DNA of 64,000 bases from Rhizobium sp. BK251 (GCF_004345245.1 NZ_SLUQ01000001.1:124001-188000); one strand, 5' to 3'. Shown: positions 37,434 through 46,080, counted from the first letter of the stretch. Notes: a model not told the origin generated them from the letters alone. A program made the numbers and translations.

Positions 37434-38189
37434 CTATTCTCTTTCGGACTGTTGAATGCGCGTGCAGTGGATGTCCCACCACTGGGTACGGGGCGCGAGC
37501 CGGTTGCCTTCGAAATCGCGGACTGTGCGCGAGTAGAGATCGACCATGTGCTCATAGGAAAGCCATGGTCCCGGCACGTCTTCCCCAAAGGGTCCCGAGG
37601 ATCCCGGTTTGAAGGCATGGTCGGCAACCTCGTCGAACATCCCTCCGACCGTCGATTGGTCGAGCAGCTTGAAACCGTCGTATCCGGAGGCAGCCAGCGA
37701 TTTCATGTATTCGAACCCGAAGCGGCAATCCTCGACACTGACAAAGCGGGGAGGGGCGTCCATGGAGCGCAACTGCTCGAGAACGACATGGTCGACGCCC
37801 TCGACGTCGATCTTCAGGTAGTGGGGTACGCCATGGATCGAAAAGAGCTCGGGAAGCGTGACGCAGCGGACGGTGATCTCGCTGCAGCTGCTTTCATTTC
37901 GACCAGCCCAGCCGATATCTATGCTGCTCCAGTGGTCGTTTTCCAGGTTGACGAAGAATCGCGTCTCGCCCGAAGTCTCCCAGATCGCCGCGTGAATGAC
38001 GGTCATTCGGCCGTCGGCTATTTCGCGGGCAAAGCGCACACGGGCCTTTTCGCAGAGGGAGGGGTTGGCCTCCAGCCCGACGACGCGGAATCCGCGCTTC
38101 AGGTAGTACTCGGCGTCATCGCCGTTGTTCATCCCGAGATCATAGACGAGTAGGGGATCCGAAACGTATCCGGTCATGAATTCCGCCAT
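37434..38189 (-). CDS. FkbM-family methyltransferase (first of two)
   Basis: SAM-dependent O-methyltransferase of 251 residues. The SAM loop is LLVYDLGMNNGDDAEYYLKR, followed by VVGLEANPSLCEKARVRFA and the FkbM mark LKIDVEGVDHVVLEQL. The frame is open to 38528, but that extension is out of character (Arg/Pro-rich) and lies over the neighbouring gene; ATG at 38189 has AAGGAAAG directly upstream. Its start overlaps the preceding gene by 16 bases. Sugar hydroxyls are the usual targets of the family. Confidence 0.82.
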   Translation of the reverse strand: MAEFMTGYVSDPLLVYDLGMNNGDDAEYYLKRGFRVVGLEANPSLCEKARVRFAREIADGRMTVIHAAIWETSGETRFFVNLENDHWSSIDIGWAGRNESSCSEITVRCVTLPELFSIHGVPHYLKIDVEGVDHVVLEQLRSMDAPPRFVSVEDCRFGFEYMKSLAASGYDGFKLLDQSTVGGMFDEVADHAFKPGSSGPFGEDVPGPWLSYEHMVDLYSRTVRDFEGNRLAPRTQWWDIHCTRIQQSERE

Positions 38190-39409
38190 CTTTCCTTGGG
38201 TATCGCGTAGACGACGGCACCGGTGCCGCACCAGCCGTGGAGCCGCATCAGAAAACGATAGTCTTCGAGGTTCTCCGTGAGCCAGGCGGGCGTCCGCCAG
38301 ATGCCGTCGGGATTGTGATAGGTCGTCAGCGCCAGGATCGGGCGATGCCGGACAATGGTCTGCGCTCCGCCCTGTAGCGCCGCCAGTTCCGCTCCCTCGA
38401 GGTGAAGCTTGATGAATGTCGGACTGAGATCGAGAGAGTCGAGCGTAGTTGTGGTCGCCAGGGAGTTGCCGGTCTCGGAGAGCTGGGAGGCGTACCCCAA
38501 TCCCTCGTGGAAGCGCCGATTGGAGCATTCCTTGTCGAGCAGGGCATCCGACACGGCGATGCGGCTCCTTGTCTCAGACGGCAGACCGCCGAGGTAGTCG
38601 GCAAGGACGCCCCGGTTCGCTGCGTCCGGCTCGATCGCGACAATTCCGGAAAGGCGTTCTCGGGATTCAGAAAGAAACCGTGCGCTTACGCTTCCATGAT
38701 GTGCGCCGCCATCGACGAAGAACTCGCTGTCGGTGAGGCAATGCACGATCTCGGGTATGAAGAAGCGGTCGCGAATGGTCACCGGCGCGTCCGAAAACAT
38801 CCACTCTTGCCTGAGACGTCGCCAGGCGATGAACTGAAGGTGATGGGCGCGGGATCTGTCATCCTCCCATCCATCGAGCACGTCGGCAACGAGTTGGAGT
38901 TCGCCCGGCTCGAAGGGTGCTGCGAACCATCCGTTCGAGAGCGGATGCCGGTCGCGGAAGGATTCGGCGAGATCGTAGAAGGGCAGGATATCCCGCCAGC
39001 CATCCGCGCGCAGCGCCGCCTCGAGCGCGGAATACGGGCTGGTGACGATGCTGACGGCAAGCAGCGCCTCGTTCTTGAGTGTCGCGGGGACGTCGTCCGG
39101 AGCCAGGACGGGGATGCCTCGCCACGCTGTTCCGGCCGAAAGTGCGGCGGCATTGCGATCGACGACTATGGCGATGTCGCAGCCCACGGTTCGCAGGTGT
39201 TCGCGGGCGAGCAGACCCAGGTCGCCGCCGCCGTAGAGCACGAGTGGCTGGCGCGGGCTTGCAGGGCCGAGCATACCTGGCTCGGCAGCGATCTCGTGGA
39301 GCAGGCGTTGAGCCGAGACGCGGTCTGAGGAGGTTAGGTGACGAGGCGGCCCAATCCTGTGCGCGGCCTTCAGCGGCGCTGCAGTGGCGCCCTCTTGCCT
39401 GAAGTCCAT
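38174..39409 (-). CDS. Two-domain FkbM-family methyltransferase
   Basis: Protein of 411 residues with two parts. Residues about 55-165 form an N-terminal Rossmann-like module (PLVLYGGGDLGLLAREHLRT) resembling nucleotide- or cofactor-binding modules found ahead of some FkbM domains. Residues about 225-400 form the FkbM methyltransferase (FFVDGGAHHGSVSARFL, GIVAIEPDAANR, FIKLHLEGAELAALQGGAQT); the usual KxDxEG reads KLHLEG here, so Asp is replaced by His. It is the first gene of the leftward unit and faces the SDR gene across a 116-base divergent promoter region. Confidence 0.8.
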   Translation of the reverse strand: MDFRQEGATAAPLKAAHRIGPPRHLTSSDRVSAQRLLHEIAAEPGMLGPASPRQPLVLYGGGDLGLLAREHLRTVGCDIAIVVDRNAAALSAGTAWRGIPVLAPDDVPATLKNEALLAVSIVTSPYSALEAALRADGWRDILPFYDLAESFRDRHPLSNGWFAAPFEPGELQLVADVLDGWEDDRSRAHHLQFIAWRRLRQEWMFSDAPVTIRDRFFIPEIVHCLTDSEFFVDGGAHHGSVSARFLSESRERLSGIVAIEPDAANRGVLADYLGGLPSETRSRIAVSDALLDKECSNRRFHEGLGYASQLSETGNSLATTTTLDSLDLSPTFIKLHLEGAELAALQGGAQTIVRHRPILALTTYHNPDGIWRTPAWLTENLEDYRFLMRLHGWCGTGAVVYAIPKERWRNS

Positions 39410-39525
39410 TTCGCCTGCCTACCCCCGTTGCTAGATTGGCGCCCAATCGAAACCTGATTCGGATGGTCCCAGATGCCGCCAACTCGACGCCTAGTTATAG
39501 ACACACAGCTTTCGTGGAGCTTGTC

Positions 39526-40389
39526 ATGGCGCGGGTGATGCTGACCGGAGCGAGCGGTTTTGTCGGGCGGCAGATTCACCGGTCGCTGCGAGAGGCCGGC
39601 CACGAGGTCAAGGTGGTGTTGCGGCCCGGCTCGGAGGATCGTCTCATTGCGCCGGTCGCGGACGGCATGATGGCTCGCAGCGAGGACATCTTCGCCGAGG
39701 ATTCGGCGTGGTGGGAGGCGCATTGCACGGGCATGGACGCGGTCATCCATTGTGCGTGGTATGTCGAGCCCGGCAAGTATCTAGACTCCCCCGCAAATTT
39801 CGACTGCGTTTCCGGGACGCTGCAATTGGCGCTGGGCGCGGCGAAGGCGGGCGTGCCGCATTTCGTCGGCGTCGGCACCTGTTTCGAATACCGCCTGCCG
39901 TCGGATCGGCTCACGGTGGAATCGGAATTCGCGCCGGCAACGCTCTATGCGGCATCTAAACTTTCCGTTTACCAGATGCTGGCAAAGTTCTTCGCGAAGC
40001 AGGGAACCGCCTTTTCATGGTGCCGGCTCTTCTATCTCTTCGGGGAAGGGGAACATTCGGCGCGTCTGGTCCCCTATGTCCGTGAACGGCTTGAAAAAGG
40101 GGAAGTTGCAAAGCTTTCCGCTGGAACGCAACTACGCGACTTCCTCGATGTTCGGCAAGCTGGGGCGATGATCGCCGGTGTGATTGAAACAGGTCAGGCT
40201 GGGGCAATCAACATTTGTTCAGGTAAACCCACAACGATACGCCAGTTGGTGGAGGCTATAGCCGACGAATACGGCAGGCGCGACCTGCTGGAGTTCGGCA
40301 CGGCTGCAATCCATCCCTCCGATCCGGCTGCTGTCGTTGGTGTCTGCAACGCTATCGCACCCAATCGGTCGCCGGAGGCGAATCAATGA
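39526..40389 (+). CDS. NAD(P)-dependent sugar epimerase/reductase (SDR family)
   Basis: Extended short-chain dehydrogenase of 287 residues. The cofactor motif is MLTGASGFVGRQI, and the catalytic Tyr and Lys lie in LYAASKLSVYQM. The closest functional context is 4-keto-6-deoxyhexose reductases of CDP-sugar pathways (RfbJ/abequose-synthase type), which would finish the CDP-deoxyhexose made by RfbF, RfbG and the RfbC-like epimerase; a 4-epimerase is the alternative. The frame opens at 39436, but ATG at 39526 begins the Rossmann strand and has TGGAG upstream. The ATGA overlap with the next gene shows coupling. Confidence 0.82.
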   Translation: MARVMLTGASGFVGRQIHRSLREAGHEVKVVLRPGSEDRLIAPVADGMMARSEDIFAEDSAWWEAHCTGMDAVIHCAWYVEPGKYLDSPANFDCVSGTLQLALGAAKAGVPHFVGVGTCFEYRLPSDRLTVESEFAPATLYAASKLSVYQMLAKFFAKQGTAFSWCRLFYLFGEGEHSARLVPYVRERLEKGEVAKLSAGTQLRDFLDVRQAGAMIAGVIETGQAGAINICSGKPTTIRQLVEAIADEYGRRDLLEFGTAAIHPSDPAAVVGVCNAIAPNRSPEANQ

Positions 40390-41462
40390 AAGCCCAGTTG
40401 AAGCCGCGTATCAACCTTGAGGACCGCACGGCTCTCGAGACCGTCATCCCATTGTCGACACCCTTCATCGTTTTTGTTGACCCTGCAAGCTCCTGCAACT
40501 TCAAGTGCACCTTCTGCCCCACCGGCCACCGCGACATGATTGCGGAAACCGGCCGCTACCAGGGTGCGATGAAGTACGAGGTGTTTCAGAAGGTCATCGA
40601 CGACCTCGGCGAATTCGGGGAGCCGATCAAGGTTCTGCGCATGTACAAGGACGGCGAGCCGCTCCTCAACAAGCGCTTCGCCGACATGGTCGCCTATGCC
40701 AAGAAGAGCGGATACATCGAGTACATCGATACGACGACGAACGGCACGTTCATCACGCCCGAGCGCATGGCACCGATCATCGCCGCCGGCATCGACAAGA
40801 TCAACATCTCCGTCGACGGAATGAATGTCGAACAGTACATGAAGTTCACCGGCTTCAAGTTCGACTTCCCGAAGTTCGTCGAAAACGTCAAATGGCTCTA
40901 CGACAACAGGGGTGATTGCGAGATCTCGATCAAGATCCCCGGTGAACTGATCACACAGGCGCAGCAGCAGGAATTCTTCGATACCTTCGGCGACTACGCC
41001 GACCGTATCTTCATCGAGAATTTCGCACCTTGCTGGCCGGAATTCGATATCGAGCAGCATACCGGGGTCAAGATCACGAAGGGTATCTATCAGCAGGAAA
41101 TCGGCAACACGGACACCTGCCCCTACATCTTCTACGGCTGCTCGGTGAACGCCGATGGCCTCGTCTCCTCCTGCTTCCTCGACTGGGGCCGCAAGCTCAT
41201 CATCGGCGATGCACGCGAACAGACGATGAAGCAGATCTGGAATTCCGACAAGATGAATGCCCTGAGGCTTCAGCATCTCGAAGGTCGCCGCTGCGAAAAC
41301 CAGACCTGCGGAAACTGTGGCCAGCTGACGCATTGCCTGCCTGATAATATCGATGCCCATCGCCCGATGCTGCTCGAGAAGTTCAAGCGGCTCGTCGCGC
41401 TGAACCCCGATGTTCCGGCCCCCGGCGGCATCAGGATGCCGTTTCCCGCCGCGGCCGAATGA
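40386..41462 (+). CDS. Radical SAM protein with SPASM-type C-terminus
   Basis: Protein of 358 residues. The 4Fe-4S motif C37-x3-C41-x2-C44 lies in SSCNFKCTFCPTG. A Cys-rich C-terminal region (CPYIFYGCSVNADGLVSSC at about 240-262; CENQTCGNCGQLTHC near 300-318) fits SPASM auxiliary clusters. Such enzymes modify peptides or oxidise sugar/alcohol substrates. It is tightly coupled to the SDR gene before it and the glycosyltransferase after it, so a sugar or glycoprotein substrate is more likely than a peptide natural product; no precursor peptide gene was seen. Specific reaction unknown. Confidence 0.85.
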   Translation: MKAQLKPRINLEDRTALETVIPLSTPFIVFVDPASSCNFKCTFCPTGHRDMIAETGRYQGAMKYEVFQKVIDDLGEFGEPIKVLRMYKDGEPLLNKRFADMVAYAKKSGYIEYIDTTTNGTFITPERMAPIIAAGIDKINISVDGMNVEQYMKFTGFKFDFPKFVENVKWLYDNRGDCEISIKIPGELITQAQQQEFFDTFGDYADRIFIENFAPCWPEFDIEQHTGVKITKGIYQQEIGNTDTCPYIFYGCSVNADGLVSSCFLDWGRKLIIGDAREQTMKQIWNSDKMNALRLQHLEGRRCENQTCGNCGQLTHCLPDNIDAHRPMLLEKFKRLVALNPDVPAPGGIRMPFPAAAE

Positions 41463-42694
41463 AGGTCCTGCACATCACTCCGCATCTTGGCGGAGGCGTG
41501 GGCAAGGCCCATGCCTCCATCCAGGCCGCCGGTGCAGGGACCATCGAAAGAACCTATTTCCTTCTCGAAGAGCCTCGTGACCGTCGCTTCGCATCAATGG
41601 TGGAGGCGGCCGGCGCGAGGCTGGTTTTTGGCGGCGCCACTGAACTGCGTGAGTTAGTCGATGCGGCGGACATCGTCCAGATCGAGTGGTGGAACCACCC
41701 CCGCCTGTACGAATGCCTCTCGCAATGGCAATTGCCCCCGATGCGTTCCGTCTTTTGGGCGCATGTATCCGGGCTCAGCCCGCCCTTCCTTCCCGAACGC
41801 CTGGCAGAGGCGGCGGACCGCTTGCTCTTTACATCCCCCTGTTCGCTTGCGGCCGACAATATCGTCGGCTTGCCACATGCACTGAGTTCGCGTCTCGCAG
41901 TCGTCAACAGCGGATTCGGCTACGAGGGCGAGGTGCCGGCTCGGACGAAAGCCAAACCCGTCTATCTGGGAACGGTCGACTTCGTGAAAATGCATCCCGC
42001 ATTCTTCGATGTTCTGGATTCGGTCGACGATATCGATTTCAAACTGTCGATATGGGGCCAATACGACGCCGACGGCGAGCCGCTGCGACGAGCCGCCCGG
42101 ATGCGCCATCCGCAGCGTGTCGTTTTCGAAGGGCAGCACCCCGAACCGCGCAGGATGCTGGAGGAGGCGACGATACTCGTCTATCTCCTGCGCCCGGACC
42201 ACTACGGCACGGCCGAGAACGTCCTCGTCGAGGCGATGTCGCTTGGTGTCGTGCCGCTCGTCTTCGGCAATCCCGCAGAGCGTGCAATTGTGAAGGATGG
42301 CGAGACGGGCCTTGTCGCAAGCGACGAGGCGGAGGCCGCGGCCAAGCTCGCCTGGATGCTCCGCCATCCGGAAGAGGTCGCGCGCATCGGCGCACATGCA
42401 GCCGAGAGTATTCGCCTCACGCACCGGCCAGACATTTCCGCCGCTGATCTGGAGCGCTGCTATCGGCCGTTGTTGCATTCACCGAAGCGAAGCGTCGATT
42501 TCGGCCGATATCTCGGAACCTCGCCCGTCGATTGGTTTCTGTCGACGCAGCGGCGAAGCGGAACCGACCTTGATCCCGGTGCAATCGACCTGGGTGGTGG
42601 AGCGGCCAAGGGCAGCGTCGCCCATTTTCTCGCCTGCTTCCCGAATGACGCTGGGTTGCTGAACCTGCAGTTGCGTGCCGGGCGGCAAGCCTAA
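41459..42694 (+). CDS. GT-B glycosyltransferase (GT4-like)
   Basis: Protein of 411 residues with a GT4-like layout. It starts with MKVLHITPHLGGGVGKAH and has the donor-site region in DHYGTAENVLVEAMSLGVVP, where the usual EPFG/E-x7-E pattern is modified but the second Glu is present, followed by NPAERAIVKDGETGLVA. No membrane helix. The ATGA overlap with the SPASM gene couples the two. Acceptor and sugar are unknown; it may extend the glycan begun by another transferase of the block. The C-terminal 60 residues have no recognised motif. Confidence 0.83.
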   Translation: MKVLHITPHLGGGVGKAHASIQAAGAGTIERTYFLLEEPRDRRFASMVEAAGARLVFGGATELRELVDAADIVQIEWWNHPRLYECLSQWQLPPMRSVFWAHVSGLSPPFLPERLAEAADRLLFTSPCSLAADNIVGLPHALSSRLAVVNSGFGYEGEVPARTKAKPVYLGTVDFVKMHPAFFDVLDSVDDIDFKLSIWGQYDADGEPLRRAARMRHPQRVVFEGQHPEPRRMLEEATILVYLLRPDHYGTAENVLVEAMSLGVVPLVFGNPAERAIVKDGETGLVASDEAEAAAKLAWMLRHPEEVARIGAHAAESIRLTHRPDISAADLERCYRPLLHSPKRSVDFGRYLGTSPVDWFLSTQRRSGTDLDPGAIDLGGGAAKGSVAHFLACFPNDAGLLNLQLRAGRQA

Positions 42695-42726
42695 GCCGCG
42701 ACCTTCCAATCATCGTCTTCGATGCC

Positions 42727-42753
42727 CCGCAGCAGAGATCTCGTCCGCTGCGG
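42727..42753. terminator. Hairpin between convergent glycosyltransferase genes
   Basis: Stem CCGCAGC (42727-42733) and GCTGCGG (42747-42753) with a 13-base loop, in the 103-base gap between the convergent GT4-like and TPR-GT41 genes. No T run; a weak terminator at best. Confidence 0.3.
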
Positions 42754-42797
42754 AGCTCTGAGCGATTGCGCTGCCAGAACGTGCCGTTTCCCTGGCT

Positions 42798-44801
42798 CTA
42801 GAAGTTGAAGAGCTGATAGTCCGTCTGGCTGTCGCTGTCATCCTGGATATCGGGTGCCGACGGTGCGGCGACGTATGTGACGGTATCGGCAGCTTCAAAC
42901 GGCGCGGTGCGCTCTGCAAGGGCCGGTACGTCGAAGTGAACCGGCTCAAGTCCCGCTTTCGCACGTTCCACCATGAGCTCATAAGCGCGCTCGAGATGGG
43001 CAGTGAAGCGGTCGGCGTCGAAGAGGGGCTTCATGAAGCGGTTGTCGTCGAGCCGCCGCTTGTAGCCGGCGATGCGCTCCGGGTCGTTGGCGAGAGCGAC
43101 GGCCATCTCCTCGTAGGCGGTCGCGTCGTCGGCGATCAACTCGGGTAGGCCGATGGCGTTCAGCAGGCTCTCGCTGACGCGTGAGGCAAAGTTGGTGCCC
43201 TTGAGCGTGAGCGCTGGCAGTCCAGCCCACAGCTGCTCGGAGGTGGTCGTATGGCCGTTGTACGGCCAGGTGTCCAGAGCGAGGTCGGCGGCGCGAAGAC
43301 GGCTGATATGGTTCTCGTACCGTGCCCGCTGGCAGAATATTACGCGCTTGCTGGGAATGCCGCGCTTGCGGAAGCGCGCAGCCAGGTTGGCCTGGCTCGC
43401 CTCCGATGTGGTCATCAGCCATAGCACGCTATCGGGCACGCGCTTCAGGATGTTGCACCAGACGTCGACAGCCTTGGCCGTGATCTTGCGGTTGGCGTTA
43501 AATGACGCAAAGACGAACTTGTCCTCCGGCAGGCCGAGTTCGCTACGCGAGACCGGGGTAGGTGCCGGTCTGTGAACCGGATCGTTCGGCTGATAGGTTT
43601 CGGGGAGACGGACGAATTTCTCGTCGTAGTGGGGCTTGGCGGTATCCGGCAGAACGTAGGGATCGCCGATGACGTAGTCGATGTCGGTATTCACGGTGCT
43701 GCCCGGGAAGCCCAGCCACGAAACCTGGATCGGCGCAATCTGGTGATTGAGGATGTCGTAGCGGCTGTCGGACGTTGGACCTTTGAGGTCCACGAGAATG
43801 TCGATGCCCTGGTCTCGCATCGCCGAGACGGCTTCCTCGTTGGACATGCCGCCAACGCTGACGATTCGTCCCCAGCGCGTGCGGTCAGCGCGGTTGCGCA
43901 GGATCTGGTCTTCCGGCGTGTGGCAATAGAGCGTCACATCGAAGCGACTGCGGTCGTGCATCTCCAGCACCCTTTGCAGCAGCTTCATCGTCGCGTGTCC
44001 GTCCCAGAAGTCGGACGAGAGATATCCGATGCGGATCCGTTGCTCCCAGGCATGAGGCTGCGAGCGACGCTTGCGCCGATGCTCCTCGCTGATCGGGCGG
44101 GTGCCGGATATGGCAAGCCGGTTCAGGGCCTCGTCGTTGCACCACTGCAGATTGTAGAACGCCGTTTCCTTTTCGAAGAAGCTTGTGTCGCCTTCGGCAA
44201 TCAGGCGGTCAACGAGTGGCTGATGCCGATCTGTCGCCTCGAAGTCGCAGATTTCGCGGCAGAGAATGAGGTAGAGCAGGCGTAGCGGGACGACATCGGG
44301 AAAGCGCCGGAACAGCGTTCGGACGAGCGCGTCGACGCTGCGGTCATGCGGGTTGTTGGTCAGCAAGAAAATCGACAGTCGGACATGATCGGGGTTGCTG
44401 CTTTCGCCGAGCACCTTCCTGAAGGGGCTGAGCAGGTCATCGCGGCCGCGCTTCAGGTAGATGGATGCCAGGATGAAGGCAATGTCGGCGTCGTTCTGGG
44501 CACGTGCCATCAGGCGAAGCCCTAGAAGAAGCGCGTCGTCCTCGTGGCCGCACTCGAAGTGAAGCATCGCGGCCCTGCGCATGTATTCGATGCCACCCTG
44601 TCCATCCAGGTTGCCCGCAAGCGCAAATGCCTTGGCGGCGTCACCCTTCATGCCGAGCTTCACGAGGTTCTTCGCGAGCAGGGCATATGTCTTCGCATCC
44701 TTCTGGTCGTTCAGAAGCATGTTCAGCTTTTCGAGGGATTGGACATAGCGGCCGCCTTGATAGTCCTTCGATGCCGCCGCGAATGAAGCATTGTTGTTCA
44801 A
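42798..44801 (-). CDS. TPR-containing GT41 (OGT/SPINDLY-type) protein glycosyltransferase
   Basis: Protein of 667 residues. Residues about 1-205 form TPR-like helices (YVQSLEKLNMLLNDQKDAKT; AKAFALAGNLDGQGGIEYM). Residues about 255-610 form the O-GlcNAc-transferase-like GT-B domain: IRIGYLSSDFWDGH with the conserved His269, LVDLKGPTSDSRYDI, APIQVSWLGFPGSTVNTDID, FASFNANRKITAKAVDVW with Lys439, and DTWPYNGHTTTSEQLWAGLP. Family members glycosylate Ser/Thr of proteins. The gene is divergent from flaA, 388 bases away. Caulobacter FlmG has the same TPR plus GT-B layout and glycosylates flagellins, so I infer that role here, with moderate confidence. Confidence 0.85.
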   Translation of the reverse strand: MNNNASFAAASKDYQGGRYVQSLEKLNMLLNDQKDAKTYALLAKNLVKLGMKGDAAKAFALAGNLDGQGGIEYMRRAAMLHFECGHEDDALLLGLRLMARAQNDADIAFILASIYLKRGRDDLLSPFRKVLGESSNPDHVRLSIFLLTNNPHDRSVDALVRTLFRRFPDVVPLRLLYLILCREICDFEATDRHQPLVDRLIAEGDTSFFEKETAFYNLQWCNDEALNRLAISGTRPISEEHRRKRRSQPHAWEQRIRIGYLSSDFWDGHATMKLLQRVLEMHDRSRFDVTLYCHTPEDQILRNRADRTRWGRIVSVGGMSNEEAVSAMRDQGIDILVDLKGPTSDSRYDILNHQIAPIQVSWLGFPGSTVNTDIDYVIGDPYVLPDTAKPHYDEKFVRLPETYQPNDPVHRPAPTPVSRSELGLPEDKFVFASFNANRKITAKAVDVWCNILKRVPDSVLWLMTTSEASQANLAARFRKRGIPSKRVIFCQRARYENHISRLRAADLALDTWPYNGHTTTSEQLWAGLPALTLKGTNFASRVSESLLNAIGLPELIADDATAYEEMAVALANDPERIAGYKRRLDDNRFMKPLFDADRFTAHLERAYELMVERAKAGLEPVHFDVPALAERTAPFEAADTVTYVAAPSAPDIQDDSDSQTDYQLFNF

Positions 44802-45189
44802 AATCGACCCCGCTTGAAATCCACCCGCGAATGCCGAGGCGAACTCGCAGCGTTCGTGCCGAACGCCACAAATCCCGTGCTCGCGGACCCATAGGCGTCA
44901 ACCTTCGCATGTGAAGCTTGCTTGAAGCCGGAGCGTCCGCATCGGGCATGTTGCACGCGGAGACATGCGCTTTGGGGCCTTCATCAGCAATTAACCATTT
45001 GCAATTGCTATCAATCTCGCGTTTCGATCTTAAGGAGTTTGCAAGACTTCAATGTAAGATTGTCTCTCGACATGACGGGTTTGGTCCAAGCAATTCGAGG
45101 GACCGAGGAGCATGAAGCTGAACTGTCATCGCCGGTATCAAGTCCGGTAATGTCCTCCTTTTGTATTCAGTTTTCGGGGACAATCACCT
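44802..45189 (+). promoter_or_regulatory. flaA promoter region and conserved leader
   Basis: This 388-base gap separates the divergent TPR-GT41 and flaA genes. TTAACCAT at 44991-44998 is followed after 9 bases by CTAT at 45008-45011, a promoter-like pattern. A second candidate, TTTGCAAG-N9-TAAG, lies at 45038-45058. The leader motif begins with AGCATGAAGCT (CATG at 45111), and 21 bases on has a hairpin with CCGG stems at 45132-45135 and 45144-45147. The leader contains a 12-codon open frame from the ATG at 45112 to TAA. Flagellin translation starts 79 bases after CATG. Confidence 0.55.
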
Positions 45190-46080
45190 ATGACGAGCAT
45201 TAACACCAATAACGCTGCAATGGCCGCTCTCCAGACGCTGCGGTCTGTCAACAGCAACCTGACCTCCACCCAGAACCACGTTTCTTCGGGCCTTCGCGTC
45301 GGCAAGGCTGCTGACAACGCTGCCTACTGGTCGATCGCAACCACCATGCGTTCCGACAACAGCGCTCTTTCGGCTATTTCCGACGCCCTCGGCATGGGCG
45401 CCGCCAAGGTCGACACCGCCTACACCGCTGTCGACAGCGCCATCGACGTCGTTACCGAGATCAAGGCCAAGCTTGTTGCCGCTACCGAAGAAGGCGTTGA
45501 CAAGGTCAAGATCCAGGACGAAATCACGCAGCTCCAGGATCAGCTGGAAAGCATTGCTGCATCGGCTTCGTTCAACGGCCAGAACTGGGTCCAGAACACT
45601 GTCGGCACGACGATGAGCGTTGTCTCGTCCTTCGTTCGTGACGCCAGCGGCGGCGTTTCGGTCAAGACGACCGAATACACCTCCACGGCGACCGACCTCC
45701 TGCTCGACGACACGGGCACGGGCGGCATCCTCGGCGCAAGCGGCGCTGCCTCCAGCGACTCGATCGTCGGCTTCAGCATCGACAACACCACGACCAAGGG
45801 TGACATCGACAAGCTGCTGACGGACGTCGAAACCGCGCTCAAGAGCATGACCTCGCTCGGCTCGAAGCTCGGCTCGATCGCAACCCGCATCGACATCCAG
45901 AGCAACTTCGTCTCCGCGCTCAGCGACTCGATCGACTCCGGTGTTGGCCGTCTCGTCGATGCCAACATGGAAGAAGAATCGAGCAAGCTGACGGCTCTGC
46001 AGACGCAGCAGCAGCTCGCGATCCAGTCTCTCTCGATCGCAAACAGCTCGACGCAGAACATCCTGTCGCTCTTCCGCTAA
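45190..46080 (+). CDS. flaA: Flagellin FlaA
   Basis: Filament subunit exported through the flagellar type III gate. The 296 residues have conserved N-terminal (MTSINTNNAAMAALQTLRSV; LRVGKAADNAAYWSIATTM) and C-terminal (DANMEEESSKLTALQTQQQL; LSIANSSTQNILSLFR) D0/D1 helices around a short Ser/Thr/Gly-rich variable core of about 130-215, the usual place for O-glycosylation. About 93% identical in protein to the next gene, with long identical DNA blocks. It has its own promoter region and a terminator behind it, so it is probably monocistronic. Confidence 0.96.
   Translation: MTSINTNNAAMAALQTLRSVNSNLTSTQNHVSSGLRVGKAADNAAYWSIATTMRSDNSALSAISDALGMGAAKVDTAYTAVDSAIDVVTEIKAKLVAATEEGVDKVKIQDEITQLQDQLESIAASASFNGQNWVQNTVGTTMSVVSSFVRDASGGVSVKTTEYTSTATDLLLDDTGTGGILGASGAASSDSIVGFSIDNTTTKGDIDKLLTDVETALKSMTSLGSKLGSIATRIDIQSNFVSALSDSIDSGVGRLVDANMEEESSKLTALQTQQQLAIQSLSIANSSTQNILSLFR

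Noticed and set aside
30409..45189. Signs that the sugar block is a recent mobile insertion
   Set aside because: No integrase, transposase, tRNA target, flanking repeat or obvious base-composition shift was seen at either edge, so transfer is possible but not shown.
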